Source: Prevotella sp. OH937_COT-195 (GTDB lineage Bacteria > Bacteroidota > Bacteroidia > Bacteroidales > Bacteroidaceae). Taken from it: a stretch of DNA of 64,000 nucleotides. Every line of letters begins with the position of its first letter. The stretch's first letter is position 1. The DNA lies in the NCBI RefSeq assembly GCF_003932845.1, contig NZ_RQZH01000003.1:117151-181150 (forward strand), written 5' to 3'. The translations under genes and the position numbers were made by a program. Under the pieces are notes generated by a model that was not told the DNA's origin, ran no database searches, and saw nothing but the letters and a program-made list of their open reading frames with translations. Positions 7,020-16,662 of this stretch are shown here, piece after piece.

Positions 7020-9995
7020 CTATTTCTTAGGACTGATACGGACGGCGAACGAGAACTCGCCCGTTAGTTCCATGTGGTAGCGTGACTGCTTTTCCGGCGT
7101 TCCGTCGCAGCCGTAAGTGCCGCCCACTCCGGCATGGAAACCGTCGAGAAAGAGGTTGGTGTATTTCGATTTCGCGAGTTGTTCCGTATGTCTTTGCCGC
7201 TTGCTGTCTCCCTCATCGAGTTCGTCGATGTCGTAGTGCAGTGCAGAGGCATACATCGACGTACCGCATACGGGCATTACTTTTATTCCGAATCCGCCGC
7301 CGTCGGTCTGTTCCCACAGGCTTATGTCACTCTTGGTTCCCGTTTCCTGCGGTCGAATGTACGGATAGAACTGCTCGTCGGCAGTCATTTCATATATCCC
7401 GATTAGTTGCGACTCCTTACGGTCGCAATAATTTTCCGCCGGTCCACGCCCCGTGAAACGACTCTTGTCCATGTCGTAAGGCAACTGCATCACCATGCCG
7501 AAGCGCGGTATTCCCACCACCGTTCTCCTTCTGTCGGCAGGCACCATCTGCTCGGTCACTTCGAGACTTTCGCCGTTATAAGAGTATCTTATCCGCATCT
7601 TTGCAGATGCCTCGGGAAGTTCGTAATAGGCAGTTACGACAACACCTTTGTCGTTCGGAGATTTATCTGCCGATATGTCGGCGAGCACAATTTTCGGGGT
7701 GCGCCACACTTTATACCTGTGTTGCATGTTTCCAATCATGTCGTTGTCGGTCACCGCACGCCAGAAATTGGGCATCAATCTTCCTCCCTCGCCGAGTATG
7801 GATTTCCCTCTGACAATCCACGATGTGAGGTATCCGGATATTCTCGAGAATACCAATCGTGCATCGGCGGTTTTCAAGATAATGTCCGTTAGTGTCTTTT
7901 CAGTCTTCACATAAGTTTTTTTGTGTAATCGTTCAGGTTCGAGCGAGGCATCTTCCCGGATTTTTATTTGCCGGTAAGCCACCGTCTGTCCTTTCGCCAT
8001 AAGCGGTTCGTCGCCTTTTAGGCGGTAGAATACGTTTACGAAACTGCAATCATGCTCGTTTATGTTGCATGGAATCTCAATCATTTCCGTTTGTTGCGGC
8101 ATTACATTTATTGTTTCCTCCACACCTTGTGCAATTACTTCGCCCGTTACGGCAATTGTCTCCCATTCCAACCGTATGTTGTCGAGTGGTCGGAAAAAGT
8201 TCTCGTTTCTAACTTTCAGCACCATCTTTCCGTCTTTCATTCCCACATATTCCGTCCATATATTCTGCATTACATACCCTGCCTCGTACATCTGAGGATT
8301 GGGAACTCGGTCGGGCGACACCAAGCCGTTGCAGTTGAGGTTATTGTCCGAGGGGTCTTCCGCGTTGTAATCGCCGCCGTAAGAGTAACTTGGTTGGACA
8401 GAGAATGCTTTGTCGGAACCGGTCGAAGCAAGAATGTCCGGCGCGTCCAAGTGCAATGCTTGGTCGGCAAAATCGGTTATGAAGCCCCCCTGACATTTAT
8501 TTCCCGCGCGTATGGAGTCCCAATATTCCTTTATTCCTCCGCAAGAATTGCCCGCGGCAAGGCAATATCCGTATGTAACCGAAGGAGGTATGCCGCAGTC
8601 TCCCCACATTATGATGCTCGGGTGGTTGCCGTTGATTGTAATGTTATGTCGCCTGCGCTCCGCAGCATTGTACGCAAGCATCTGACGACATGACTCGGCA
8701 AGAGACGGATTGTCGGCAATACCGCGACTGTCGTAGTTGTCATCGGCACAGATGTATATGCCGTACTCGTCACAGAGATGATACCACTGCGGGTCGTTGG
8801 TATATCCTCCCGTACGCACGGCGTTTATGTTGAAGCGTTTCATCAGCGAGATGTCCTGCATCATTCGCCCCCGAGACAACACATAACCTCCGTCGGGATC
8901 CATCTCGTGCCGGTTTACTCCTTTCACCAATACCGGTTTTCCGTTGAGAAACATCTGCCCGTTTTTCGTCTCCACGTGGCGAAAACCGATACGTTCTGTC
9001 ACTCTTTCCACCTCTTTGCCTGCCTCTCTGCGGTTTGCTTTTCTGCATATTCTCACCGTCAATGTATATAAATATGGTGTCTCGGCCGTCCACGGTCGGC
9101 AGTTCTCTACGGTTATGGTGCCGCCTTCCTGCCTGCCCACAATGTTGCCCTCTTTGTCTTTCAAAGTATAAAAAACATCGGCGTTGCCTTTTACATCTGC
9201 ATCAATCGTAAGCACTCCGTCGCGAAAATCGTTCACAAGGTCGGTCGTAACGCACATGTTGTCAAGGTGAATGTCCTTGTCGCGCGCATACAAATAACTG
9301 TCGCGTGCCACGCCGGAGAGCCTCCAGAAATCTTGATCTTCGAAGAAAGTGCCGTCGCACCACCTGAAAACTTGGAATGCAAACAGATTCTTACCCGTCT
9401 TCAAATACTGCGTGACATCAAATTCGGCTGCCGCCTTGGAATCTTCGCTGTAACCCACAAACTTTCCGTTTACGTATAGGTAGATGCACGATGTAACGCT
9501 TCCGAAACGTGCGATTATCTGCCTGCCCTGCCACGATTCGGGAATTTCAATCATGCGTCTGTAAGAACCGATATGATTGCCTTTTAGCGGCGGAGTGCAC
9601 AAACTGTCGTCGTTACTGCCGCGCCACGCAAAACCCTTGCTTACATATATCGGGGCACCATAGCCGTTAAGTTCCCACATTCCCGGTACGGGCATCGTTC
9701 CCCAAAGGCTGTCATCAATGTCGGTGCGGTAGAAATCGTTGGGACGTTCATCGGCATTCTCCACCCACAGGAAACGCCATTCGCCATCGAGCGGCACAAC
9801 ACCATTCCTCTCGTCAGGATTGCTTGAAATAACAACATGCGGATTCTCGTACCTGAAAAAAGAAGCATGCAAAGGCATGCGGTTTACCTTGTCTATACGC
9901 ATGTCGCGCCATTCGTTCAAAGTCTGGGCGTCGGAAAAACTTCCGGTTACCAAGAATAGTATCATGAAAAACAACTTGGCGACATTAATTCTCAT
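7020..9995 (-). CDS. Secreted glycoside hydrolase family 2 protein lacking its catalytic centre (probable pseudoenzyme)
   Basis: 991 residues from the ATG at 9995 ('MRINVAKLFFMILFLVTGSF', signal peptide). Upstream in-frame ATGs at 10004 and 10022 exist; the one at 10022 lies at or before the predicted transcription start. It is related to LacZ-type beta-galactosidases: sugar-binding domain ('DGEWRFLWVENADERP', 'YRRMIEIPESWQGRQI'), immunoglobulin-like domain, barrel ('GVNRHEMDPDGGYVLS', 'NAVRTGGYTNDPQWYHLCDEYGIY') and C-terminal beta-sandwich ('MPNFWRAVTDNDMIGN', 'GRGPAENYCDRKE'). The barrel is damaged. After 'NHPSIIMWG' the expected 'NE' acid/base is gone. About 70-80 residues are missing, and the sequence resumes at 'YGYCLAAGNSCGG', where relatives have 'CEY.HAMGNS'. 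The nucleophile Glu is thus Gly. Both catalytic acids appear lost although the frame is open. Confidence 0.85.
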   Translation of the reverse strand: MRINVAKLFFMILFLVTGSFSDAQTLNEWRDMRIDKVNRMPLHASFFRYENPHVVISSNPDERNGVVPLDGEWRFLWVENADERPNDFYRTDIDDSLWGTMPVPGMWELNGYGAPIYVSKGFAWRGSNDDSLCTPPLKGNHIGSYRRMIEIPESWQGRQIIARFGSVTSCIYLYVNGKFVGYSEDSKAAAEFDVTQYLKTGKNLFAFQVFRWCDGTFFEDQDFWRLSGVARDSYLYARDKDIHLDNMCVTTDLVNDFRDGVLTIDADVKGNADVFYTLKDKEGNIVGRQEGGTITVENCRPWTAETPYLYTLTVRICRKANRREAGKEVERVTERIGFRHVETKNGQMFLNGKPVLVKGVNRHEMDPDGGYVLSRGRMMQDISLMKRFNINAVRTGGYTNDPQWYHLCDEYGIYICADDNYDSRGIADNPSLAESCRQMLAYNAAERRRHNITINGNHPSIIMWGDCGIPPSVTYGYCLAAGNSCGGIKEYWDSIRAGNKCQGGFITDFADQALHLDAPDILASTGSDKAFSVQPSYSYGGDYNAEDPSDNNLNCNGLVSPDRVPNPQMYEAGYVMQNIWTEYVGMKDGKMVLKVRNENFFRPLDNIRLEWETIAVTGEVIAQGVEETINVMPQQTEMIEIPCNINEHDCSFVNVFYRLKGDEPLMAKGQTVAYRQIKIREDASLEPERLHKKTYVKTEKTLTDIILKTADARLVFSRISGYLTSWIVRGKSILGEGGRLMPNFWRAVTDNDMIGNMQHRYKVWRTPKIVLADISADKSPNDKGVVVTAYYELPEASAKMRIRYSYNGESLEVTEQMVPADRRRTVVGIPRFGMVMQLPYDMDKSRFTGRGPAENYCDRKESQLIGIYEMTADEQFYPYIRPQETGTKSDISLWEQTDGGGFGIKVMPVCGTSMYASALHYDIDELDEGDSKRQRHTEQLAKSKYTNLFLDGFHAGVGGTYGCDGTPEKQSRYHMELTGEFSFAVRISPKK

Positions 9996-10021
9996 AGCGA
10001 CCATGTTTAGGTTATATGCCA

Positions 10022-10052
10022 CAAAAATAACATTTTATCCCGAAGATGCAAA
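10022..10052 (-). promoter_or_regulatory. Promoter of the family-2 glycoside hydrolase gene
   Basis: On the minus strand TTTG (complement of 10049-10052), 19 bases, then TATTTTTG (complement of 10022-10029). This is an exact Bacteroidetes promoter pattern. The implied start of transcription (about 10015) argues against the furthest upstream ATG at 10022. Confidence 0.6.
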
Positions 10053-10190
10053 AGAATAAGCGTTAAAAAGACACCGTGACACCCACTTTTCGCACGCGAT
10101 TCATGCTTATTGTTCAACACGCAGCATTTATCTCTTTTTTCCTGTTCGTCCAAACCGTGAAGAATGGAACGGCACGGTTGCCGCAACAAA

Positions 10191-10229
10191 CACCAAAGGC
10201 TGCATGCACATTGCACACAGCCTTTGGTG
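10191..10229 (-). terminator. Stem-loop terminator downstream of the BspA-like gene
   Basis: Perfect 12-bp inverted repeat (caccaaaggctg / cagcctttggtg) with a 15-base loop, 22 bases after the BspA-like stop codon. Followed on the minus strand by a T-rich 'tttgttg'. Confidence 0.6.
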
Positions 10230-10250
10230 AATATGGGGAAAAGTGTTTTG

Positions 10251-13200
10251 TCACCACATCTTAACGGTCTTTGCTCCTACACGCAAAATCAGCGGTTGAG
10301 AAGCATGCGGTACCGGAACGAAGATTGATGTGGCATTGGCATTTCCTGCCGACAGGAATGTACCGGTGGCAGTATATACGGCATAGCGGTCTCCCACTTT
10401 CATCCCGTCAACCATATAGCCTCCTTCTACACGCGATATGCGCAAAGCCGTTTGTTCTCCTACCGTGTTTATGCCGGTAGGTATATCCTCCGTTATTATA
10501 GTGAAGCGATTCCAACCTGCGGCTGCCTTATAAAGAGCCTTTGTCCCTTCCGGCACATGCAGAACGGCAGTGGCGATGTTCTCGATGTCCTTGAACGTGT
10601 CATCGCCGATTACCTGCGGTTGCATGGCATAGGCATAAACGTTCTGAAGAGCCACGCAGTGTGCGAACGCATCGGTTGCCGGTGTGCATCCGGCGGGTAT
10701 GTGAGCCTCTTCCATGAGCAGATCGTTGAGGAAAGCATTGGCACCAATGCTCTTCAAACTTGCGATGTAAGGCATTTGCAGCAACGACATATCACGCTCG
10801 AAAGCGTTATCGCCGATTGTCCGTAGTGCCGGTGTGACACCCTCTTTCCACCCGAACTGCGCCAACATCATGTTGTATGCCATGCCCAGAGGCTCGATTT
10901 CAGTGAGCGATGCGGGCAGGAATATTTTCTTGAATACCGGACTGAATGTTATTGCCAATCGTCCGATGGTCTCCACACCGTCCTTTACCGTGAGTTCTTC
11001 TCCTGCCGTTATAGGCTGGAACAGCAACTTTTTCTTGTCGGAAGAATACAAAGCACCTTCTTCAGATACTATCGGCATTCCTTCTGTCGGCACATTTACG
11101 GCGGTCAGGTTGAAATTTGCGGCGAATGCCCCCGGTCTCACCTTCTGAGTAGTTTGCAGCAAAGTGTATTCCGAAGTCTTGCGTCCCGAAGGATAAGCAA
11201 CGATTTCCGTCTTTTCCTTATTATATACCACACCGTCCATGTCGCAGAAATTCTTGTTTTCGGCATGCACCGTGATATCGGTCAGTCGTACGCAATACAG
11301 GAACGGCAGTTCACCAATCGTCTCCACGTTCTTGCCTATGGTCACTTTGGTCATCTCGTTAGCTCCTTCAAAAGCTCGTGCATCGATAGCCGTTATATCA
11401 TCTCCTATGACAGCCTCGCCCACAGCGAGCCATTTTACAAGATGTCCGTTCTCTACCACCGGTTTGTGTTCATCGTCACCGGATTCAGTCTTAGAGCATA
11501 CGAGTGATATTTCCACATCTGTATTAAGATTCTCAATGACATACTCTTTTGCAGTCAATCCCACAACAAGTTCATTATTATTTAACCAACTGTCAACATG
11601 GTATCCCTCCAGCGGGTGTGCCGTGAACACCACTTTCGAACCTGTTGGAACTGCCGCACCGGTAGATATTTCTACATCGTTGGCAGTTGCCGTTATCGTT
11701 CCGTACTCGTTCAGCGAAGCGAATTTTACCACGTTTGTACCGAGGTTGCGTTCAAAATCCACTCGTATGTCCATCATATCATAAGCATCGCATGTATATG
11801 TCGTCTTTCCATACAAGCCTTCTATTTTCTCGAACGATGAAGAGTTATCTGCCCCCGTCACTTCTCTATACCAATCGGTAACGCGGAAACCGTCAAATGC
11901 CGTTGCCGTGAAAGTGAGTTTCGTACCAACCGGTACTTGCTCGGTGGTCTTTACCTCTTTTCCGTCCTGCGTCTTGCATGTCAACGTTCCGTAATCCGGC
12001 TGCATGCTCTTAAAAAACACTACATATCCTTCGGGGAGTTTTTCGAACGTTACTTCCACGTTTACAGCTTCATGTATTGCATCTACGGTATATATCTGAC
12101 CGTATGTTCCCTCTGTCGGCAACTCTTCTGTAAGCACCGTACCGTTTACCGTCCATTTTGCTATTTTGTGTCCGTATAGAGGTACTGCCTTTATTTTCAG
12201 CATAGCACCCTCATTTAGGAACTCTCCGCTTTCCACCGGCACGGCTCCCGTAGTCCATGCTTCCATTGTGCCGTATTCAACCGGCGTACCCGAAAACTTT
12301 ACCTCGTATTTATTTATTGACGACGGTTCGCCGATTACTATTTTACATTTCTTGAACTTCTCCGTTAGTTTGTCCTTGATGTTTTGGTTCGCAACGTATA
12401 TTGTTGTCTGTTCCTTGTCTGCAAGACTGTGACCCAACGTCTCGAAATTCGTACTGAGATGTATGTCTATTATACTAAGTGCAGATACTCCGGAGAACGT
12501 GAAATAACTGTCGTCCATAACACGCACCAATCGCGGTACATATAGTTCGGAGAGCGACGAACACATTACGAATGCTTTGTTCCCGATGACTGTCACTCCG
12601 GGGAGTGTCACTTTCTTGAGCGATGCCATGTTGAAGAAAGCCTCTTCGCCAACAGCCTTGCAGACATCTGCGTCAAGCGATATTTCTTTTCCTCCCCCGA
12701 TGAAAGCCATTAGTGTGGCATCTGCCTTGCGAATCAGCGCATTCGACACGGTTCGGAAATTCTGACCGCCGTCCGGCATGGTCATTTCCATTGCCGCCTT
12801 GCAACCATTAAAAGGATTGTTGACGATGTTTGCGAGCGTATTTCCAAGTTTGATGGAACCCACCGTCTCGCAACAGTTAAAAGCATCCTTGCCTATGGTA
12901 ACGATTACGGGCAGGTCTATCCCCGTGAGAGCAGTACATCCGTTGAATGCCGACTCGCCCACTTCCTGCAGTTTCGGTGCTTGTATCGTGTTAATGCCGG
13001 TGCATCCTCTGAACGCATTCTTGCCAATCTTGGTCACGTTGTTAAGGTTCACCACCGTGATGGCGGTATTGCTTATCGGATCCGATATGCCCCAGCCTTC
13101 GTCGTCGGGTTCTCCCTCCTGATAGAAACAGTTCGCGGCAATCTCGGTAACATTGTCCGGAATAGTTATTTCTCCCTGTGCGTTGTCCCACGAGGTCAGC

Positions 13201-13280
13201 ACCCCGTTGTCAATCGTCTGTGCATGCGCAATGTTGCATAGCAGTAACGCCGCGCATAACATGAAAAACAGTTTTCTCAT
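10251..13280 (-). CDS. BspA-like leucine-rich-repeat surface protein
   Basis: 1009 residues with signal peptide 'MRKLFFMLCAALLLCNIAHA'. Residues about 25-315 and 625-925 are LRR_5 (BspA/Treponema-type) repeats ('ITVVNLNNVTKIGKNAFRGC', 'AITVIGNKAF'-like units). Between them lie three tandem bacterial-repeat modules of about 90 residues ('EYGTMEAW..', 'DYGTLTCK..', 'EYGTITAT..', each ending in a Trp/valine strand). The last ~65 residues ('GDRYAVYTATGTFLSAG', 'LILRVGAKTVKMW') look like the small beta-sandwich tail on many exported Bacteroidales proteins, possibly a type IX sorting signal. Proteins of this class bind host matrix or other bacteria. The ligand here is unknown. Monocistronic, with its own promoter and terminator. 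Confidence 0.85.
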   Translation of the reverse strand: MRKLFFMLCAALLLCNIAHAQTIDNGVLTSWDNAQGEITIPDNVTEIAANCFYQEGEPDDEGWGISDPISNTAITVVNLNNVTKIGKNAFRGCTGINTIQAPKLQEVGESAFNGCTALTGIDLPVIVTIGKDAFNCCETVGSIKLGNTLANIVNNPFNGCKAAMEMTMPDGGQNFRTVSNALIRKADATLMAFIGGGKEISLDADVCKAVGEEAFFNMASLKKVTLPGVTVIGNKAFVMCSSLSELYVPRLVRVMDDSYFTFSGVSALSIIDIHLSTNFETLGHSLADKEQTTIYVANQNIKDKLTEKFKKCKIVIGEPSSINKYEVKFSGTPVEYGTMEAWTTGAVPVESGEFLNEGAMLKIKAVPLYGHKIAKWTVNGTVLTEELPTEGTYGQIYTVDAIHEAVNVEVTFEKLPEGYVVFFKSMQPDYGTLTCKTQDGKEVKTTEQVPVGTKLTFTATAFDGFRVTDWYREVTGADNSSSFEKIEGLYGKTTYTCDAYDMMDIRVDFERNLGTNVVKFASLNEYGTITATANDVEISTGAAVPTGSKVVFTAHPLEGYHVDSWLNNNELVVGLTAKEYVIENLNTDVEISLVCSKTESGDDEHKPVVENGHLVKWLAVGEAVIGDDITAIDARAFEGANEMTKVTIGKNVETIGELPFLYCVRLTDITVHAENKNFCDMDGVVYNKEKTEIVAYPSGRKTSEYTLLQTTQKVRPGAFAANFNLTAVNVPTEGMPIVSEEGALYSSDKKKLLFQPITAGEELTVKDGVETIGRLAITFSPVFKKIFLPASLTEIEPLGMAYNMMLAQFGWKEGVTPALRTIGDNAFERDMSLLQMPYIASLKSIGANAFLNDLLMEEAHIPAGCTPATDAFAHCVALQNVYAYAMQPQVIGDDTFKDIENIATAVLHVPEGTKALYKAAAGWNRFTIITEDIPTGINTVGEQTALRISRVEGGYMVDGMKVGDRYAVYTATGTFLSAGNANATSIFVPVPHASQPLILRVGAKTVKMW

Positions 13281-13345
13281 ATTATTATTGTTTCTTTTAG
13301 TTTATGATAAAATTCTTTATTCCAACAAAATATTTAATTTGCATG

Positions 13346-13377
13346 CAAATATAGTCACTTATTCCAAATAGGGCAAA
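13346..13377 (-). promoter_or_regulatory. Promoter of the BspA-like gene
   Basis: Minus-strand TTTG (complement of 13374-13377), 20-base spacer, TATATTTG (complement of 13346-13353). Leader of about 60 bases. Confidence 0.6.
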
Positions 13378-13518
13378 TATTCTGTCATTAAAAAACGAAT
13401 AATAATGAATTTGTTTTTCAAGCGCACCGACATCGCAAAAACTTAGTCTTCCGATAATCGGGGAAATGTTATACGCACGGGTGCCAAGACTTTCCTAACA
13501 ACCAATGTTTTTTGAGCG

Positions 13519-14910
13519 TCAGGACGGTTTCTTTTCTTTTGTCGGATAACCGGCAGCAGCCACTTGTCGTTCCAGTTCGCCGTGGTCATGGTCTCCCCTC
13601 ACATAAGCAAGTCCGCGCGCGAGGTCTGTTTCCACACTTTCCACCCCGGCAATTTCCGCTATTATTTTCTCAACGTTGGCCTTGCAGTGGTTGCACGCCA
13701 TGTCACTAACATCGTATATGGTAACATCGCTTTCCGCCGCCACACACTCCGACAAGTGTTCCTCGTGCCGTCCGTCGCTTCCGTGACGATGCGACAAAGT
13801 ACGGGAATGCCACAGACGGGAGACAAACGCGTTGACGAGCAGGACGAGGAATATGGCAATCCATACCCAATCCATTATCCCGAGACAGTGCGTACAGTTT
13901 TCGCCACCTGCAATAATACTGCTTACCGCGAACCATTCCTGCGGCAAAATATAGTCGATGCCCAACCCGAACAGCACCGAGCCTAATACTATCGATATTA
14001 CATACAGCCACAACGTGCGCTTTCCGAACACTTTTCCGATGACGAGTATCGAGGCGCTGTTCACCGCCGGCCCTGCCATAAGCAACACGAGTGCGGCACC
14101 CGGAGTGAGCCCCTTTGCCATGAGAGAAACGGCAATCGGAATGCTCCCAGTGGCACAGACATACATCGGAACAGCCACGGCAAGTACGATGAGCATGTTA
14201 AGCAGTTTGTAGTCGTGCAGTGCTGCGAGCCATTCGTTGGGTACGGCAACGGTTATCAGCGCGGCAATGAGCAGACCCACAACTAACCATTTGCCCACGT
14301 CTTGCAACATTTCAACGAAAGCATAGTGCATTGATGTCGCGAACTTATGAAGAAATCCGCCCTTGGCATGTTCTTCTCGCGAGCCTTCGCAGCAGCAGCC
14401 TCCATGACCGTGGTCGTCGTCGCAATGGTCGTTACTGCAATCGCAGTGGTCATGTTCGCCGCTCTTTGCCGCCTCGGCAGACAATGTCTCGTCCTGACGT
14501 GCATGACGATTTACGAGCCACCCGCCGAGCATCGCCGTGAAAAGTGCCGCGATGGGACGTACTATGGCGAATGGAAGTCCCATCAGCGAGTATGTCGCGG
14601 CTATGGAATCAACACCCGTCTGAGGCGTGGCTATTAAGAAACCGGTGCATGCACCGTGCGATGCACCCTCTCGCCGCAGTCCCACACTGGTCGGTATCAC
14701 ACCGCACGAACACAGCGGCAAAGGAATACCGAGAGCCGCAGCCTTTACCACGCTCTTCATGTTGCGTGGCGCAAGATGCTTCTTGTAGATATTTTTAGGC
14801 ACAAATGCGCGCAGCAGTCCCGCAAAGAAAAAACCCAACAACAGGTAGGGAGCCATCTCTGCAAGCATAACTACAAGAGCATCCCAATAGTTTTCAATAA
14901 ATGTAAACAT
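13519..14910 (-). CDS. Permease of the SO_0444 type (Cu/Zn or other heavy-metal efflux) with C-terminal HMA domain
   Basis: 463 residues. The N-terminal half has paired bundles of membrane helices typical of DUF318/ArsP-like permeases ('PYLLLGFFFAGLLRAFVP', 'LPLCSCGVIPTSVGLRREGA', 'LIATPQTGVDSI'). A cytosolic loop at about 160-190 is very rich in His, Cys and Asp ('HDHCDCSNDHCDDDHGHGG') and should bind metal. A second helical half follows ('PNEWLAALHDYKLLNMLIVL', 'ATGSIPIAVSLMAKGLTPGA'). The last ~65 residues are an HMA domain with 'MACNHCKANV' (CxxC). It likely exports a soft metal ion. Divergent from glutamine synthetase. A palindrome in the intergenic region may be the operator. Confidence 0.8.
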   Translation of the reverse strand: MFTFIENYWDALVVMLAEMAPYLLLGFFFAGLLRAFVPKNIYKKHLAPRNMKSVVKAAALGIPLPLCSCGVIPTSVGLRREGASHGACTGFLIATPQTGVDSIAATYSLMGLPFAIVRPIAALFTAMLGGWLVNRHARQDETLSAEAAKSGEHDHCDCSNDHCDDDHGHGGCCCEGSREEHAKGGFLHKFATSMHYAFVEMLQDVGKWLVVGLLIAALITVAVPNEWLAALHDYKLLNMLIVLAVAVPMYVCATGSIPIAVSLMAKGLTPGAALVLLMAGPAVNSASILVIGKVFGKRTLWLYVISIVLGSVLFGLGIDYILPQEWFAVSSIIAGGENCTHCLGIMDWVWIAIFLVLLVNAFVSRLWHSRTLSHRHGSDGRHEEHLSECVAAESDVTIYDVSDMACNHCKANVEKIIAEIAGVESVETDLARGLAYVRGDHDHGELERQVAAAGYPTKEKKPS

Positions 14911-14941
14911 ATTCTTTGTTCCTTTCTTTATTTATCTGCCG

Positions 14942-14978
14942 CAAAGTTACGAACAAAAGAGTGCAACCCGGTTGCAAA
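14942..14978 (-). promoter_or_regulatory. Promoter with palindromic operator candidate for the metal permease
   Basis: The -7 element TAACTTTG is the complement of 14942-14949. A perfect inverted repeat gcaacc-c-ggttgc sits at 14963-14975, where a repressor would cover the -33 region. Spacing to the nearest TTTG (complement 14975-14978) is 25, longer than usual, so the promoter may need an activator. Confidence 0.45.
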
Positions 14979-15017
14979 GTGGAAAAAAGTTGCATTTGCA
15001 TTATTTCCCTCGTTTTA

Positions 15018-15049
15018 TTTGGCAGTATTAAAACAAATGACTAATTTTG
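15018..15049 (+). promoter_or_regulatory. Promoter of glutamine synthetase
   Basis: TTTG at 15018-15021, 20 bases, TAATTTTG at 15042-15049, about 50 bases before the ATG. Exact Bacteroidetes consensus. Confidence 0.65.
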
Positions 15050-15098
15050 CACACATTAATTTTTTAATTACTAACTTGTAAACTTTATCAATATTACT

Positions 15099-16604
15099 AT
15101 GACAAAAGCAGAACTGGCAATGAATGCAAACCGCGTGGTGGCATTCCTGCAAAAGCCTACGGAAGAATTTACCAAGGCGGACATTATCCGCTTCATCGAG
15201 GCAAATGAAGTGAAGATGGTCAATTTCATGTATCCGGCGGGCGATGGTAAGTTGAAAACTCTCAACTTCGTCATCACAAACAAGGAATACCTTGAAACGA
15301 TACTTACATGCGGAGAGCGTGTCGATGGTTCGAGTCTGTTCTCGTTCATCGAGGCAGGAAGCAGCGACTTGTATGTGATGCCGCGTTTCAGCACAGCATT
15401 CCTCGACCCGTTCTCGGAAATCCCCACGCTCTGCATGTTGTGCAGTTATTTCGACAAAGACGGTCAGCCGCTTGCATCATCTCCCGAGAACACGCTGCGC
15501 AAAGCGTGCCGCGCATTCCGCGAGACAACGGGAATGGATTTCTACGCAATGGGCGAACTCGAATATTATGTAATCGATAACGACCCGGAAATGTTCCCTG
15601 CAATCGACCAGCACGGATACCACGAGTCGTCTCCGTACGCCAAAATGAACGAATTCCGCCAGCAATGCATGCTGTATGTGGCACAAACCGGGGGAGAGAT
15701 TAAATACGGACACTCGGAGGTCGGAAACTTCACACAGGACGGACTGCTTTACGAACAGAACGAAATAGAATTCTTACCGGTATATGCAGAGAAAGCTGCC
15801 GACCAACTGATGCTCGCAAAATGGGTAATAAGAAATCTCGCATACGAGATGGGACTCGACATTACGTTCGCTCCGAAGATTACCGTGGGCAAGGCAGGAA
15901 GCGGTCTGCACATACACATGCGAATGGTGAAAGACGGCAAGAACCAAATGCTCGACGGAGGAAAACTGAGCGAAGCGGCACGCAAGGCTATCGCCGGAAT
16001 GATGGATCTCGCAGAGAGCATAACCGCTTTCGGCAACAAAAACCCAACGTCTTATTTCCGTCTCGTGCCTCATCAGGAAGCACCCACCAACGTTTGTTGG
16101 GGCGACCGCAACCGCAGTGTACTCGTAAGAGTACCGCTCGGCTGGACCGCAGGCATAGATCTCTGCCATGCTGCCAACCCGCAGGAACCGGAAATTACCG
16201 TTGACACATCGTCAAAACAGACTGTGGAGATGCGCTCGCCAGACGGAAGTGCCGACTTGTATCAACTCATAGCAGGTCTGTGCGTGGCATGCCGTCACGG
16301 TTTCGAGATGGACAACGCACTCGAAGTGGCAGACAACACTTATGTCAACGTTAATATCCACGATGCGGCAAATGCCGAGAAACTCGACAAACTGGCACAA
16401 CTGCCTGATAGTTGCTGCGCATCTGCCGACCGCCTTGAGCGTCAACGTGCGATATACGAGGAGAAGGGCGTGTTCAGCAAGGCAATGATCGACGGTATCA
16501 TCAAACAACTCCGCTCTTTCGAGGATACCACGCTGCGCCGCGACATCGAGAACAACCAAGATGCCATCAAGGAACTCGTGCAAACATATTTCCACTGCGG
16601 ATAA
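15099..16604 (+). CDS. glnA: Glutamine synthetase, type I-like
   Basis: 501 residues. Makes glutamine from glutamate, ammonia and ATP in the cytosol. The beta-grasp N-domain contains 'RVDGSSLFSFIEAGSSDL', matching the 'fDGSS..GF..I..SDM' region. The catalytic domain has 'GELEYYVI' (metal-binding Glu of 'E.EFF'), 'QNEIEFLPVYA', 'GSGLHIHMRMVKDGKN' (loop with catalytic His/Glu ligands) and 'NPTSYFRLVPHQEAPTNVCW' (substrate Arg and ATP site). It lacks an obvious adenylylation site of the enterobacterial type. Size fits the roughly 500-residue GSI variant of Bacteroidetes. It has its own promoter and is followed by a long inverted repeat. Confidence 0.9.
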   Translation: MTKAELAMNANRVVAFLQKPTEEFTKADIIRFIEANEVKMVNFMYPAGDGKLKTLNFVITNKEYLETILTCGERVDGSSLFSFIEAGSSDLYVMPRFSTAFLDPFSEIPTLCMLCSYFDKDGQPLASSPENTLRKACRAFRETTGMDFYAMGELEYYVIDNDPEMFPAIDQHGYHESSPYAKMNEFRQQCMLYVAQTGGEIKYGHSEVGNFTQDGLLYEQNEIEFLPVYAEKAADQLMLAKWVIRNLAYEMGLDITFAPKITVGKAGSGLHIHMRMVKDGKNQMLDGGKLSEAARKAIAGMMDLAESITAFGNKNPTSYFRLVPHQEAPTNVCWGDRNRSVLVRVPLGWTAGIDLCHAANPQEPEITVDTSSKQTVEMRSPDGSADLYQLIAGLCVACRHGFEMDNALEVADNTYVNVNIHDAANAEKLDKLAQLPDSCCASADRLERQRAIYEEKGVFSKAMIDGIIKQLRSFEDTTLRRDIENNQDAIKELVQTYFHCG

Positions 16605-16662
16605 AAACGATTTTCGACAGTTGAAAAAATTTCCGTAAAACGTTCCCGGGAATTAACACTCA

